This document shows positions 11,660-21,063 of a stretch of 64,000 nt of DNA, piece after piece; within the stretch, counting starts at the first letter, position 1; the number at the start of each line of letters is the position of its first letter. Source of the DNA: Garcia nutans. Lineage: Eukaryota; Streptophyta; Magnoliopsida; Malpighiales; Euphorbiaceae. The DNA is taken from the NCBI GenBank assembly GCA_947685225.1, contig CANTUV010000024.1, forward strand, positions 52,976,001 to 53,040,000, written 5' to 3'. The notes under the pieces were generated by a model. The model saw nothing but the letters and a program-made list of their open reading frames with translations. It did no database searches and had not been told where the DNA came from. Position numbers and translations under genes: made by a program.

Positions 11660-13330
11660 GGAAAGCCCGAGCCGATCATGTTCATGGGTAAGTTAATTCC
11701 AGGTTTTGAAATTTTTGCAGATGTTGCTGAGCTAGTGCAGCAAATGAAGAAAGAGCTCACCTTGTCAGCCGACAAAGAATCCAATCCAAAAGAGAAGAAT
11801 GAAGCTGCCCTGAAAGCCAAGAAGACTCCGGAAGAGATTGATGCCTTGGTTGAAGAGAAGTTTGAAGACACCCTGCTTTATGATTCTGAGAACAATGATT
11901 TTGATTTTGATTTTAATTTGTCTACTTTGTATGAGGATGATGATGTTTTCTTTTCCAAAATGAATGCAATAAAGTCTGATTTTGCTTACTCGTGTGATGT
12001 TTCTCCTGATGGTTGCATACGTTCAAATAGCAGTTACATGAGCATCTTTAATATTAATTCTGTTAACACGCAATCATTAAATTTAGGAACAACTGAAAAT
12101 CCTAAAAACATTAGCATAGCATCCGACCTTACTCCTGATGAGAGAGAGAGATTTGAAAAAATATTCAAAAAAAATGTAGAGGTGTTTGCTTGGTCTTATG
12201 AGGATATGCCGGAGATAGATCGAGACATAGCCGAGCATCATATTCCTACTTACACTCACATAAAACCTATCAAACAAAAGCTTAGGCAATTAAGACCTGA
12301 GTGGGCTGAATTGGTTAAAGAAGAGGTCACTAAGCAAATACAAGTGAAGTTCCTTGAAGTAATAGAATATCCAGATTGGTTAGCCAACATAGTACCCGTG
12401 CCAAAGAAAGATGGAAGGATAAGGGTCTGCGTGGACTATAGAGATTTAAACAAAGCTTCCCCCAAGGATGATTTTACTTTACCTCATATAGATGTTCTCA
12501 TTGATAGTGCAGACTCTAGCATGCTACACTCATTTGGAGATGGATTTTTTGGATACAATCAAGTGTTAATGGCCCAAGAGGATAAAGCCAAAACTACCTT
12601 CATTACTACATGGGGTATATTTTGTTATAGGGTGATGCCTTTCAGCTTAAAGAATGCTAGAGCAACCTACCAAAGGATGGCCACCACACTATTTCATGAC
12701 ATGATGCACAAAGAAGTTGAAGTATATGTTGATGATATGATGGTGAAGTCGGATACGAGGGAGCAGCACTTCCAGAATTTAGAATTATTCTTTGATAGAG
12801 CTTTGAAGTGTAAGCTGAGATTAAACTCGAAGAAGTGTGTATTTGGTGTTACTTCAGGCAAATTATTAGGACATGTGATTGGTCCGAATGGTATTGAGAT
12901 AGATCCTAACAAAGTCAAAGCAATCAGGGATATGCCAGCCCCAAAGACGGAGAGAGAAGTTCAGGGATTCATTGGTAAACTGCAGTACATTAGCAGATCT
13001 ATAGCAAAACTCACAACAATCTGTGAGCCTATCTTCAAGTTGCTTAGAAAGAATCAGCCGGTCGTATGGAATGAAGAATGCCAAAAGGCCTTTGACCGAA
13101 TAAAAGAGTATTTGTTGAATCCACCTATTTTGAAGCCTCCTGAACCCAGCAAACCTCTATTACTATACTTAGCAGTAGAAGAAGAGTCGATAGGAGCCAT
13201 GCTAGCCCAAGCAGATGAGTCGGGGATTGAGTATGCCATTTACTATTTGAGTAGAAAGCTCCTACCTTATTAAATTAAGTATAGTATCATTGAAAAGACA
13301 TGTATAGCTGTGGTTTAGTCTTCTAAGAAG
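11660..13330 (+). pseudogene. pol: Tat reverse transcriptase and RNase H remnant
   Basis: This was the enzyme that copies element RNA into DNA. It contains the longest open stretch (11678-13273, 531 aa). The RT motifs are VPKKDGRIRVCVDYRDLN near 12400-12450, FGDGFFGYNQVLMA and the catalytic YVDDM at about 12727. The connection and RNase H part runs to AIYYLSRKLLPY. In the first RNase H the usual catalytic Asp region reads LLLYLAVEEESIGAML, so it looks inactive, as is common in Tat elements that carry a second RNase H. Stops lie at 13271 and 13316, in the same frame. Confidence 0.88.
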
Positions 13331-14335
13331 TTGCGGCATTACTTTCAATCATATAGTGTGCAAGCAATTTCCAAGTTGGATCCAATGAAATACTTAAGGG
13401 AGACACCCTCTTTAATTGGGAAATATGGTCGATGGTTGATAATATTAGAAGAATTTGAGATTGAGTATGTAACCAGGAAAACAATCAAAGGTAGAGTGGT
13501 GGCAGAATTCCTGGCTCAACAACCATTACTAGAAAGTGAAGAGGTAATCTTGGAATTTCCAGATGAACATTTAGAAGCAATTGAAGTACAAGGGTGGAAA
13601 ATGTATTTTGATGGAGCAGTAAACAGGAAAGGAGCGGGTTTAGGAGTTATACTAGAATCACCGGAAGGGGAACTTATCCCTTTAGCAAAGAAGTTGAAAT
13701 TTAGGGCAACCAATAATATGGTGGAGTACGAAGCTTGTATTTTCGGTTTGGAAACCCTAATGATTATGAAGGTGGATACGGTGGAAGTTTATGGCGATTC
13801 ATTGCTAGTAGTATCCCAAGTAAATGGAGAGTGGGAGTTGAAAGAGGAAAAATTAAAACCATATCACCGTTACTTGACCATGATGAAGAAGAATTTTAAG
13901 GAGTGTAGGTTTATACACCTGTCAAGAGAAGAAAATCAGATGGCTGATGCCCTAGCCACATTGTCTTCGGTATGGGAAAATCCTGCCAGCTTATTCCTTA
14001 AGTCTCTGATCTTGACCAGTTCATCAAGTCCTTGCTATGAATATGAGACAATCATGGAAGTTGATACAGACCATGATGCGTGGTATGGCACTATAAGGCA
14101 AATTTTGGAAGAAATAGAGTACCCGCCGGGGGCAACAAAGAAAGAGAGAAGAGCCATAAGGAGGTGGTCATTGCAATGCATCACCTTCCATGGAGAGTTA
14201 TATCGAAGATGGCCTGATGGAGTGCATTTGAGATGTTTAAGAAAGCCTGAAGTGGAGTGCATCATGTTAGAAATACATGCGGGAAGTTGCGGTCCACACA
14301 TGAGTGGTTTGGCCCTAGTTAAGAAGATTATTTGA
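13331..14335 (+). pseudogene. pol: Tat second RNase H (aRH) and integrase N-terminus
   Basis: The open stretch first completes the RT-linked RNase H. It then contains a second RNase H of the archaeal/plant type, starting at WKMYFDGAVNRKGAGLGV (about 13595). Conserved acidic positions are visible: D in YFDGA, E in VEYEA, D in VYGDS and D in MADALA. A tether follows, then the start of the integrase zinc domain (H in EIHAGSCGPHMSG). The dual RNase H is the hallmark that assigns the element to the Tat lineage. A TGA at 14333-14335 and a TAG at 14342-14344 interrupt the zinc domain. Confidence 0.87.
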
Positions 14336-15325
14336 CAAGGTTAGTATTGGTTGACCATGGAGAGAGACTGTATTGAGCTTGTCAAGAAGTGCCAACAATG
14401 TCAGATGTATGGTAACTTGAATCACATGCCTCCTGAAGAACAACATTCAATGTCTTCACCCTGGCCATTTGCCACCTGGGGTATCGACATTATAGGAGAA
14501 ATACATCTGACAGCCTCAAATGGTCACCGTTTCATTGTAGTAATAGTTGATTATTTTTCAAAATGGGTTGAAGCCAAATCCTTCAACAAGCTGGGTGCAA
14601 GTCAAATGGCTAGGTTTATCGAAAAGAATCTTATCTACAGATATGGGGTCCCGCATAGTGTGATATCGGACAACGGGGTACAGTTTCAAGGAACAGTTAA
14701 GGATTTATTCTTTAAGTACCAAATCCATCATCATCAATCCTCTCCTTATAGACCAAAGGCTAATGGTGTAGTAGAAGCAACAAATAAGACAATTAAGCAA
14801 ATTCTATCCAAGATGACTACGACTTACAGGGACTGGTCGGAAATGCTTCCCTTTGCTTTATGGGGATATAGGACAAGTGTGCGAACACCTACTGGGATGA
14901 CACCGTTCTCTTTGGTTTATGGGATGGAAGCGGTATTGCCAATTGAAATTGAGATCAAGTCACTGAGAGTAGTCTTGAAAGCTGAACTGCCTGAGACGGA
15001 ATGAGTAGCAAGCAGATACACTCAGTTAGCTCTACTAGAAGAAAGAAGGTTAAAGGCATTGTACCATCACCAAATATATCAAAAGAAGATAGCTCGGGTC
15101 TACAATAGAAGGGTCAAGGTCAGAAAAATCAGAGTTGGGGATTTGGTGTTGAAGCAATGTAAGCCTAATGTGTCTGATCCAAGAGGAAAGTTCAGACCTA
15201 GCTGGGAAGGGCCATATGTTGTGAAACATGTCATGAACAAAGGTGCAGTGAAATTGTCAGACATGGATGGGAATGAATTTAGTGAGCCAGTAAACATTGA
15301 CAGGTTGAAGAGGTTTTATGTATGA
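14336..15325 (+). pseudogene. pol: Tat integrase remnant
   Basis: Integrase inserts the DNA copy into the genome. CVKKCQQC-type zinc ligands (LVKKCQQCQMYG) come at about 14380. The catalytic core follows, with D in GIDIIGE (about 14484), D in ISDNGVQF (about 14670) and E in NGVVEATNK (about 14777), so all three catalytic acids are present. The C-terminal part (SWEGPYVVKHVMNKGAVKLSDMDG) leads to a natural-looking TGA at 15323-15325. A premature TGA at 15002-15004 separates core and C-terminus. No chromodomain is seen, consistent with Tat. Confidence 0.88.
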
Positions 15326-15780
15326 TAGAAAAAAAAAGAAAAAAAAAGAGCTCGCTAGGTTGAAAACCCAAAAAGGGCAGCCTAGGCAAAAGTTAGAGTA
15401 GTCCGCTAGTTTCAACAACCCGAAAGGGCGGGCTAGGCAACAATTAGGGCTAAATGAGAGAAAATCATCAATTAGAAAAGCTCGAAAGGGCTAATTGGCA
15501 ACATGAGTGATCTTGTGTATGCTGGCTTTATGTTTGGTTGTTCCCCAATTTAATAAAACAGAATTAATGATTAAATTTGTTCTATGTGCACTGTTATAAG
15601 TATTTGACCATATATGGATGAAATAAATAATCATAATTGCAAAAGGTGATGACAAATTATAAATGGAAAAGAAGCATCTTTTATTACTTTAGTTATTTTT
15701 CATCCTAACAAAACACTTTCTGAATTGACAAATGTAAAAGCTATGGCAGTCGATAAGTGTAACGTGCAGGCCAGCTTTGC
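15326..15780 (+). other. Region 3' of Tat pol, with short repeats
   Basis: Non-coding. Three imperfect copies of a motif around CCGAAAGGGCGGGCTAGGCAA occur between about 15350 and 15505 (variants AAAAAGGGCAGCCTAGGCAA and CGAAAGGGCTAATTGGCAA). The rest is AT-rich, with nothing else recognised. Confidence 0.6.
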
Positions 15781-16835
15781 CTCACCCGATCCAAGTAGGC
15801 TTCAGTCAAGCAAGGCATGTCTAGCTCAGGAGGAAAGTCAGAATCACGAGGCTTAGCTCCTTACTGACGCCCAAGTCGGCGAGGATCATAGCATGTACCT
15901 TAACGAAGAGCAACAAGGGGAACGTACACCAAGTATGTCCGCATGGTGATACGAGAAATCTTCCACCAAGGTACTAACCAACGGACATTGACTTCAGAGC
16001 GTGAGTGGATACAGTTGACCCAGTCAGCATAATAAGAAGTAGGATGGAGTAGCTTCCTAGCAGAATGATGACGTGGCAGGTATCTAGCAAAATCCATGAA
16101 GGGAGTATCAAGCAAACAGAGACGCTCTTGAAGCCCAATCTGTGAAGAAAGAATTAAGTTATAAAAAAAGAGAGAAAACCTAAATGAAAAACCCAAAAGG
16201 GCAGTTTAGGTAATTATCTGAAGCAGCAACGGACTCCCAGTCAGTCGCTTTGACAATCACGATTTAAATCGGTCTAATCCAACTAAGGTCTCGGCTAAAA
16301 TCACAGGTACCTGCGACAAGCCTCCTTCCATTTGGTCCATAATATCCAATACTCGTGGATCAATATCACCATCAGAAGAAACAAGCAAGAATTGGCCGAG
16401 CAAGCAAAGACAAAGCATGCGTCCTCATGCCTTAGTAGGAGCCAAATGAGAAAAACAAAAGTCAATCAAAGGAGCAAGTAGAATTTTTTCACCTCTAATC
16501 AACTTAAGAACTTCGGGTTTTGGAATTTGAAATAACATCTGCATCTTCTGTTGAGTTTTGAAAATCAATGTGGGTAACGCCATTGGTTGATTATTGGGAT
16601 GTCCAAGGATGGCCTCAAATTCTTCAATCAAGAGACATATTTCAAAGCCATTAATTCTAAATACCCTAGAATCTGTATCCCAAAAGGAAGCCACGGCATG
16701 TAAGAAGGAGTGGTCCAATTTGACATTTTGAAAACATTTTAAAACATCAAGCTTTGACCATGAAATTTGCTTCCAATGGATGGCATCCATATTCTTAAAT
16801 ATAATTTTTATTTTCTTTAAATGGTGCTCGGTCAT
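15781..16835 (-). pseudogene. Antisense ORF 1: plant-mobile-domain/DUF7745-like remnant
   Basis: Read on the minus strand, a 137-aa open stretch from ATG at 16835 to 16425 has FLHAVASFWDTDSRVFRI followed by EICLLIEEFEAILGHP. This resembles the N-terminal part of plant mobile domain proteins of the DUF7745 type. In another frame it continues with LLGQFLLVSSDGDIDPRVL and VPVILAETLVGLDRF (about 16260-16430). After a probable intron comes LQERLCLLDTPFMDF with NVRWLVPWWKISR (15900-16140). A frameshift near 16425 or an unrecognised intron separates the parts. It lies inside the element, between integrase and polypurine tract, so it is an extra antisense ORF of the retrotransposon. The family assignment is from remembered motifs. 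Confidence 0.6.
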
Positions 16836-17227
16836 GATTGATGAATAAAGGAGAACCAAAAATGCTAAAGGAAGTCTTCACGTTGAAAGAGAGAGATTTT
16901 TTGGTTTATGAATTAAAATATGGCATGCAAGGTGATTTATATAGAAGAAAATAAACCTTTTCCAAAAGTGAAATGGAAAAGATGATGGGAAAGGATAAGA
17001 CCATATGGTCTAAGGAAAGGAAGTGGTCACAATTTCTTTTTCCACTTTGGATTTGGTTTAACAAAAGAAGTGGATATTAATTATGATGTACTATATAAAA
17101 AAAAATTGGCAATAATGGAGAAAAAAAAATTTGCAGTAACGAAAAATAATGAAAAAAAGGGAAAAGAAGGATTACAGTAAAGAGGAAAATTTTATAGTTT
17201 TTATTATTGTACAATGTTTTACAATTG
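16836..17227. other. AT-rich spacer between the two antisense ORFs
   Basis: No coding potential. A-rich runs occur at 17096-17170. It could hold the promoter of antisense ORF 1, but no motif decides this. Confidence 0.4.
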
Positions 17228-19455
17228 CTACAATGTTTGCATGTCACTAAGAGGGTGGTGGTAGGTCACCAAATGAAGACTTGAAAAAATCATCGCCTGA
17301 TGGAGGAGGGGGTAAATTACTCGTCCCGGGATCATCCAAAGCAGAAGCACTAAAATCCCTATTGCCTTGGAGTTCTGATTTGTCATGGTTTTCATCAGAA
17401 GCAGACGAAAGGATCTCATGTTCATCAGTCTGGGGGCCTCTTGACGAAGAAGCGCCGGGATCCCTCATTCCCTAAAATCAAAAGTCACAGAAATTTTGTT
17501 CGGATTGGTGATATAAACTGCTGACGACTTGCAGCCAACTCTTCTTGAAGTTTCTTATTTTGTTCTTCGAGCATCCGCTGTGAGCCAAGAAGGAAAAAGG
17601 TAAGAGCATACATAATCATGCATACATATAGCATAAACTTTTATGAAATGAGGAACGTACCAGGTAGTTCACATCGATACCCTGCGGATGAGACGGCGTA
17701 TCCGGCAGGCTAGAATGAGCAAATGAAGGGGCAGTGAAAGAAGGTCCAACCTTGTGATCAAACGAGCCAACAGCCTGCAACAATCATTAAAGAATCAAAG
17801 AAAGGAAAAGCAGTTGCAAGGGAAAAGTGGTAAAAATTTTACCTAAGAAGTACTAGCCCCGAGGTGTGGAACAGACTCTCCTACATCTCTGTGATGCTCC
17901 TCCTCATCTCTACCCTCATTTCCATCGAAAATCTCCCTCAAACCGACAGGAGATACATCAAAGTGCAAGAGTCTCATTTGAATAAAACGAGCATAAAATG
18001 AACCCAGTAAATGGAGAAATGACTCGGTATCATAACCATACCGGGCCGGCCACCATGCATCCTTCGGTATCGACATAATATTTAAAGTATATTTTGGGAT
18101 TTGCATTGAAAAACTCCGCTACTCTAGACCGAGAAACCATTCGTAAAATCTCTCCCGGAGAAACAAGCCACCTAATAAGGGGCCAACAATAATTCAGCGA
18201 GAATGTTGGAAAGATAGTGCAGCCCTCATCAAGGAGACCAATTTGCTCGCTCCTCTGGATTCCACAGGCCAAATTTACCTGCGAGATAACAAAAGGTAAG
18301 TAAAACTTTCACATAAAACTTAAAGCATACTAATGTTATTTTACCTGATCCTCGGTTAAGCGGCGCAACATAAAGCGATGAGTATGCACATGATGAGAGC
18401 CAGGACCATCCACACGATCGGACAACCAGTAATTTAATCTCGGATACCCGATTCTCTCTCGAAAAATACTGGGTACCCTCACGAGGTTGTGTTCATATGC
18501 CCATATCTGCAATAACAATAAAGATCACATTCATGCAAGAGAATTCTTGTTTCGGCAAAGCTTATCAAGGCCATGGTAAAGAGATGCGAGACGAGCTTTA
18601 CCCTAGCCAGAAGATGGTACCATTCTGAGATAAGAAAGGGCACTCAACACTGACAAGTGAATGGACGATTCAGTACTGCCAAAGATGGTCGATCTGAGCA
18701 GATATAACAAAAATCCTCGAGCATACTGTTCGGCCCGTTTTCTGCCAATTCGACCTTCGTAGTTAATCCAATAACTGCGAATCGGCTCGATTTTTATCTT
18801 AAAAGGCCCTTTATATGATAGTTCCATACCAATTAATTCCTAAATTTCTTCAAATGTTAAAATTTCATTGGTCAGAGGAACTGGAGCACCATCATATTGA
18901 AGGCCGGTTATGGCAGTAAAATCGACCGAACCAATTGTCATCTCCCCAATGGGCATGTGAAAAGTGTGAGTTGTATCCAGCCATCGCTTTGCCAGCGCCT
19001 GGACTACGCTTCAGTCTATTTGATATTTATCGGATGGAATTTGTAAAACAAAATGCTCAAAGCCGCAATCTCGGATAATCCATTGTCGGGCTTTATAAAT
19101 ACACCCTCCGGCCCGAACGACACAACGATCATGCTAACACAGACCCAGGTAAGTTAATACCAGGTAAGTACGTGTTATTCTATCTATTTAAATTAATTTA
19201 TTTTTCACAATAACAAAAAAAATATAAATAAAAAATAAAAAATAATAATAATAAAAAGATAAAAATAATTAAATAATAAAATAAAAAATATATATATAAA
19301 AAGAGAGAAAGGGAAAAGTAATTACCTCGCTATTTTGGTTGGAACTGCGATGGAGCGGCATCCTGGCCAGCATATCTAGATTTTCGTCTTCATGATGCCG
19401 AATAAACTCCAATAACTCGGCATTAGAATGAGTCCACGACCTCGAAGCATGCATT
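17228..19455 (-). pseudogene. Antisense ORF 2: multi-exon plant mobile domain gene remnant
   Basis: Minus-strand pieces fit a spliced gene. The first exon has ATG at 19455 (HASRSWTHSNAELLEFIRHH) and runs to a GT site near 19322. A long exon at about 19140-18600 carries ALAKRWLDTTHTFHMPIG, then EMTIGSVDFTAITGL and SYWINYEGRIGRKRAEQYAR. An exon at about 18505-18345 has AYEHNLVRVPS. An exon at 18278-17843 has VNLACGIQRSEQ and a D/E-rich end. Smaller downstream exons include a coiled-coil-like MLEEQNKKLQEELAA near 17575. The RW-D-T-THTFH-GEMT-TAITGL pattern is typical of the plant mobile domain found in captured transposon genes. In-frame stops near 19130, 19018 and 18842 and a frame change near 18070 show decay. 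The exon limits are inferred by eye. Confidence 0.68.
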
Positions 19456-19599
19456 GTTTTTGAAAAATATATGCTGTAATTGAAAAGAAATTTGAGAAAA
19501 TTGCAAAATTGAAATTGAAATTGTGAAATGAAGTGAAGAATTGATGACCTTTTATAGAGGAACGGCAAGCAAAAGAAAACAAACTCAAAACTGTTCATG

Positions 19600-19905
19600 A
19601 ATAGTAAATTTTACTATTCATAAATAGTAAATTTACTATTCATGAATAGTATTACTATTGATAAATAGTAAGCATCACTATTTATGAATAAAATTACTAT
19701 TAATGAATAGTAAATGTCACTATTTATAAATAGTATTACTATTGATAAATAGTAAATGTTACTATTTATGAATAGTATTACTATTGATGAATAGTAAATT
19801 TACTTTTTCCAATAGTAAATACTATTTGATACTATTTGCAAATAGTAAATTTACTATTTATGAATAATAAATAGTGCATTAACAGTGACTACACAGTAAA
19901 TAAAT
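19600..19905. repeat. Palindromic ACTATT/AATAGT array
   Basis: About ten irregular copies of TACTATTCATGAATAGTAAA and variants, each itself an inverted repeat. They alternate so that long stretches can fold. It lies just upstream of antisense ORF 2, where that ORF's promoter would be. Confidence 0.8.
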
Positions 19906-20025
19906 AGTAAATTCAATTATTCACTTTAATCATTCAAATAATTACAGGTATATAAATATTTTTTCACCCTGGGGGCAATAAGAAGACACATGTCTAAAAA
20001 TTAGCCAAACTTTTTTATTAGCTCG

Positions 20026-20990
20026 GGTCCAGAACCCAATTTCTATTAGGTCCAGAACCTAAAATCATCCTTGAGTCCAGAACTCGAACCAGGTCCAGAA
20101 CCGAAATTTTCATTAGGTCGAGAACCTAGAATCTTCCTTGAGTCCATAACTTAAACCGGGTCTAGAACCCAAATTTTTCTTAGGTCCAGAACCTAGAGTC
20201 ATCCTTGAGTCCAAAACTCGAACCGGGTCCAGAACCCAAATTTTTCTTAGGTCGAGAACATAGAATTACTCTTTAGTCCAGAACTAAAACCGGGTCCAGA
20301 ACCCAATTTTTTCTTAGGTCGAGAACCTAGAATTACTCTTGAGTCCAGAACTTGAACCGGGTCCAAAACCCAAATTTTTCTTAGGTCCATAACCTAAAAT
20401 CTCCCTTGAGTCCAGAACTCAAACCGGATCCAGAACCCAAATTTTCCTTAGGTTGAGAACCTAGAATCATCCTTGAGTCTAGAACTTGAACAGGGTCCAG
20501 AACCCAAATTTCCCTTAGGTCCAGAACCTAGAGTCATACTTGAGTCCAGAACTCGAACCGGGTCCAGAACCCAAATTTTTCTTAGGTCGAGAACCTAGAA
20601 TTACTCTTCAGTCCAGAACTCGAACCGGGTCCAAAACCCAAATTTTCCTTAAGTCCAGAACCTAGAATCATCATTGAGTCTTGAACTTGAACCGAGTCTA
20701 GAACCCAAATTTCCCTTAGGTCCAGAACCTAGAGTCATCCTTGAGTCCAGAACTCGAACCGGGTCCAAAATCCAAATTTTTCTTAGGTCGAGAACCTAGA
20801 ATTACTCTTGAGTCCAGAACTCAAATCGGGTCCAGAATCCAAATTTTCCTTTGGTACAGAACCTAGAATTATTCTTGAGTCTAGAACTCAAATTGGGTCA
20901 AGAATCCAAATTTTCCTTAGGTCCAGAACCTAGAATCATCCTTGAGTCCAGAACTCAAACCGGGTCTAGAACCCAAAACCTCAACCGTTT
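20026..20990 (+). repeat. 67-bp minisatellite in the Tat 3' region
   Basis: About 14 tandem units of about 67 bp. The core phrases are GGGTCCAGAACCCAAATTTT, CTTAGGTC(G/C)AGAACCTAGAA and CTTGAGTCCAGAACTCGAACC. Each unit therefore contains three related GTCNAGAAC sub-repeats of about 22 bp, pointing to growth from a shorter unit. The units differ by scattered substitutions. Tandem repeats 3' of pol are known in Tat/Ogre elements and can seed satellites. Confidence 0.9.
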
Positions 20991-21049
20991 AATCAAAAAT
21001 TAAGTCTTATTGCTTTTCACTCTCTTTCACTAAGGTTTCAGATCATTTA

Positions 21050-21063
21050 AGCAGGGGGCAAAC
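21050..21063 (+). other. Polypurine tract of Tat element
   Basis: AGCAGGGGGCAAAC lies directly before the 3' LTR. It is the plus-strand DNA primer site and has the form typical of Tat-lineage elements. Confidence 0.8.

Noticed and set aside
17228..19455. Host plant mobile domain gene interrupted by retrotransposons
   Set aside because: It lies between integrase and polypurine tract of the Tat element with no insertion boundary, so it belongs to the element. A host origin before capture remains possible.
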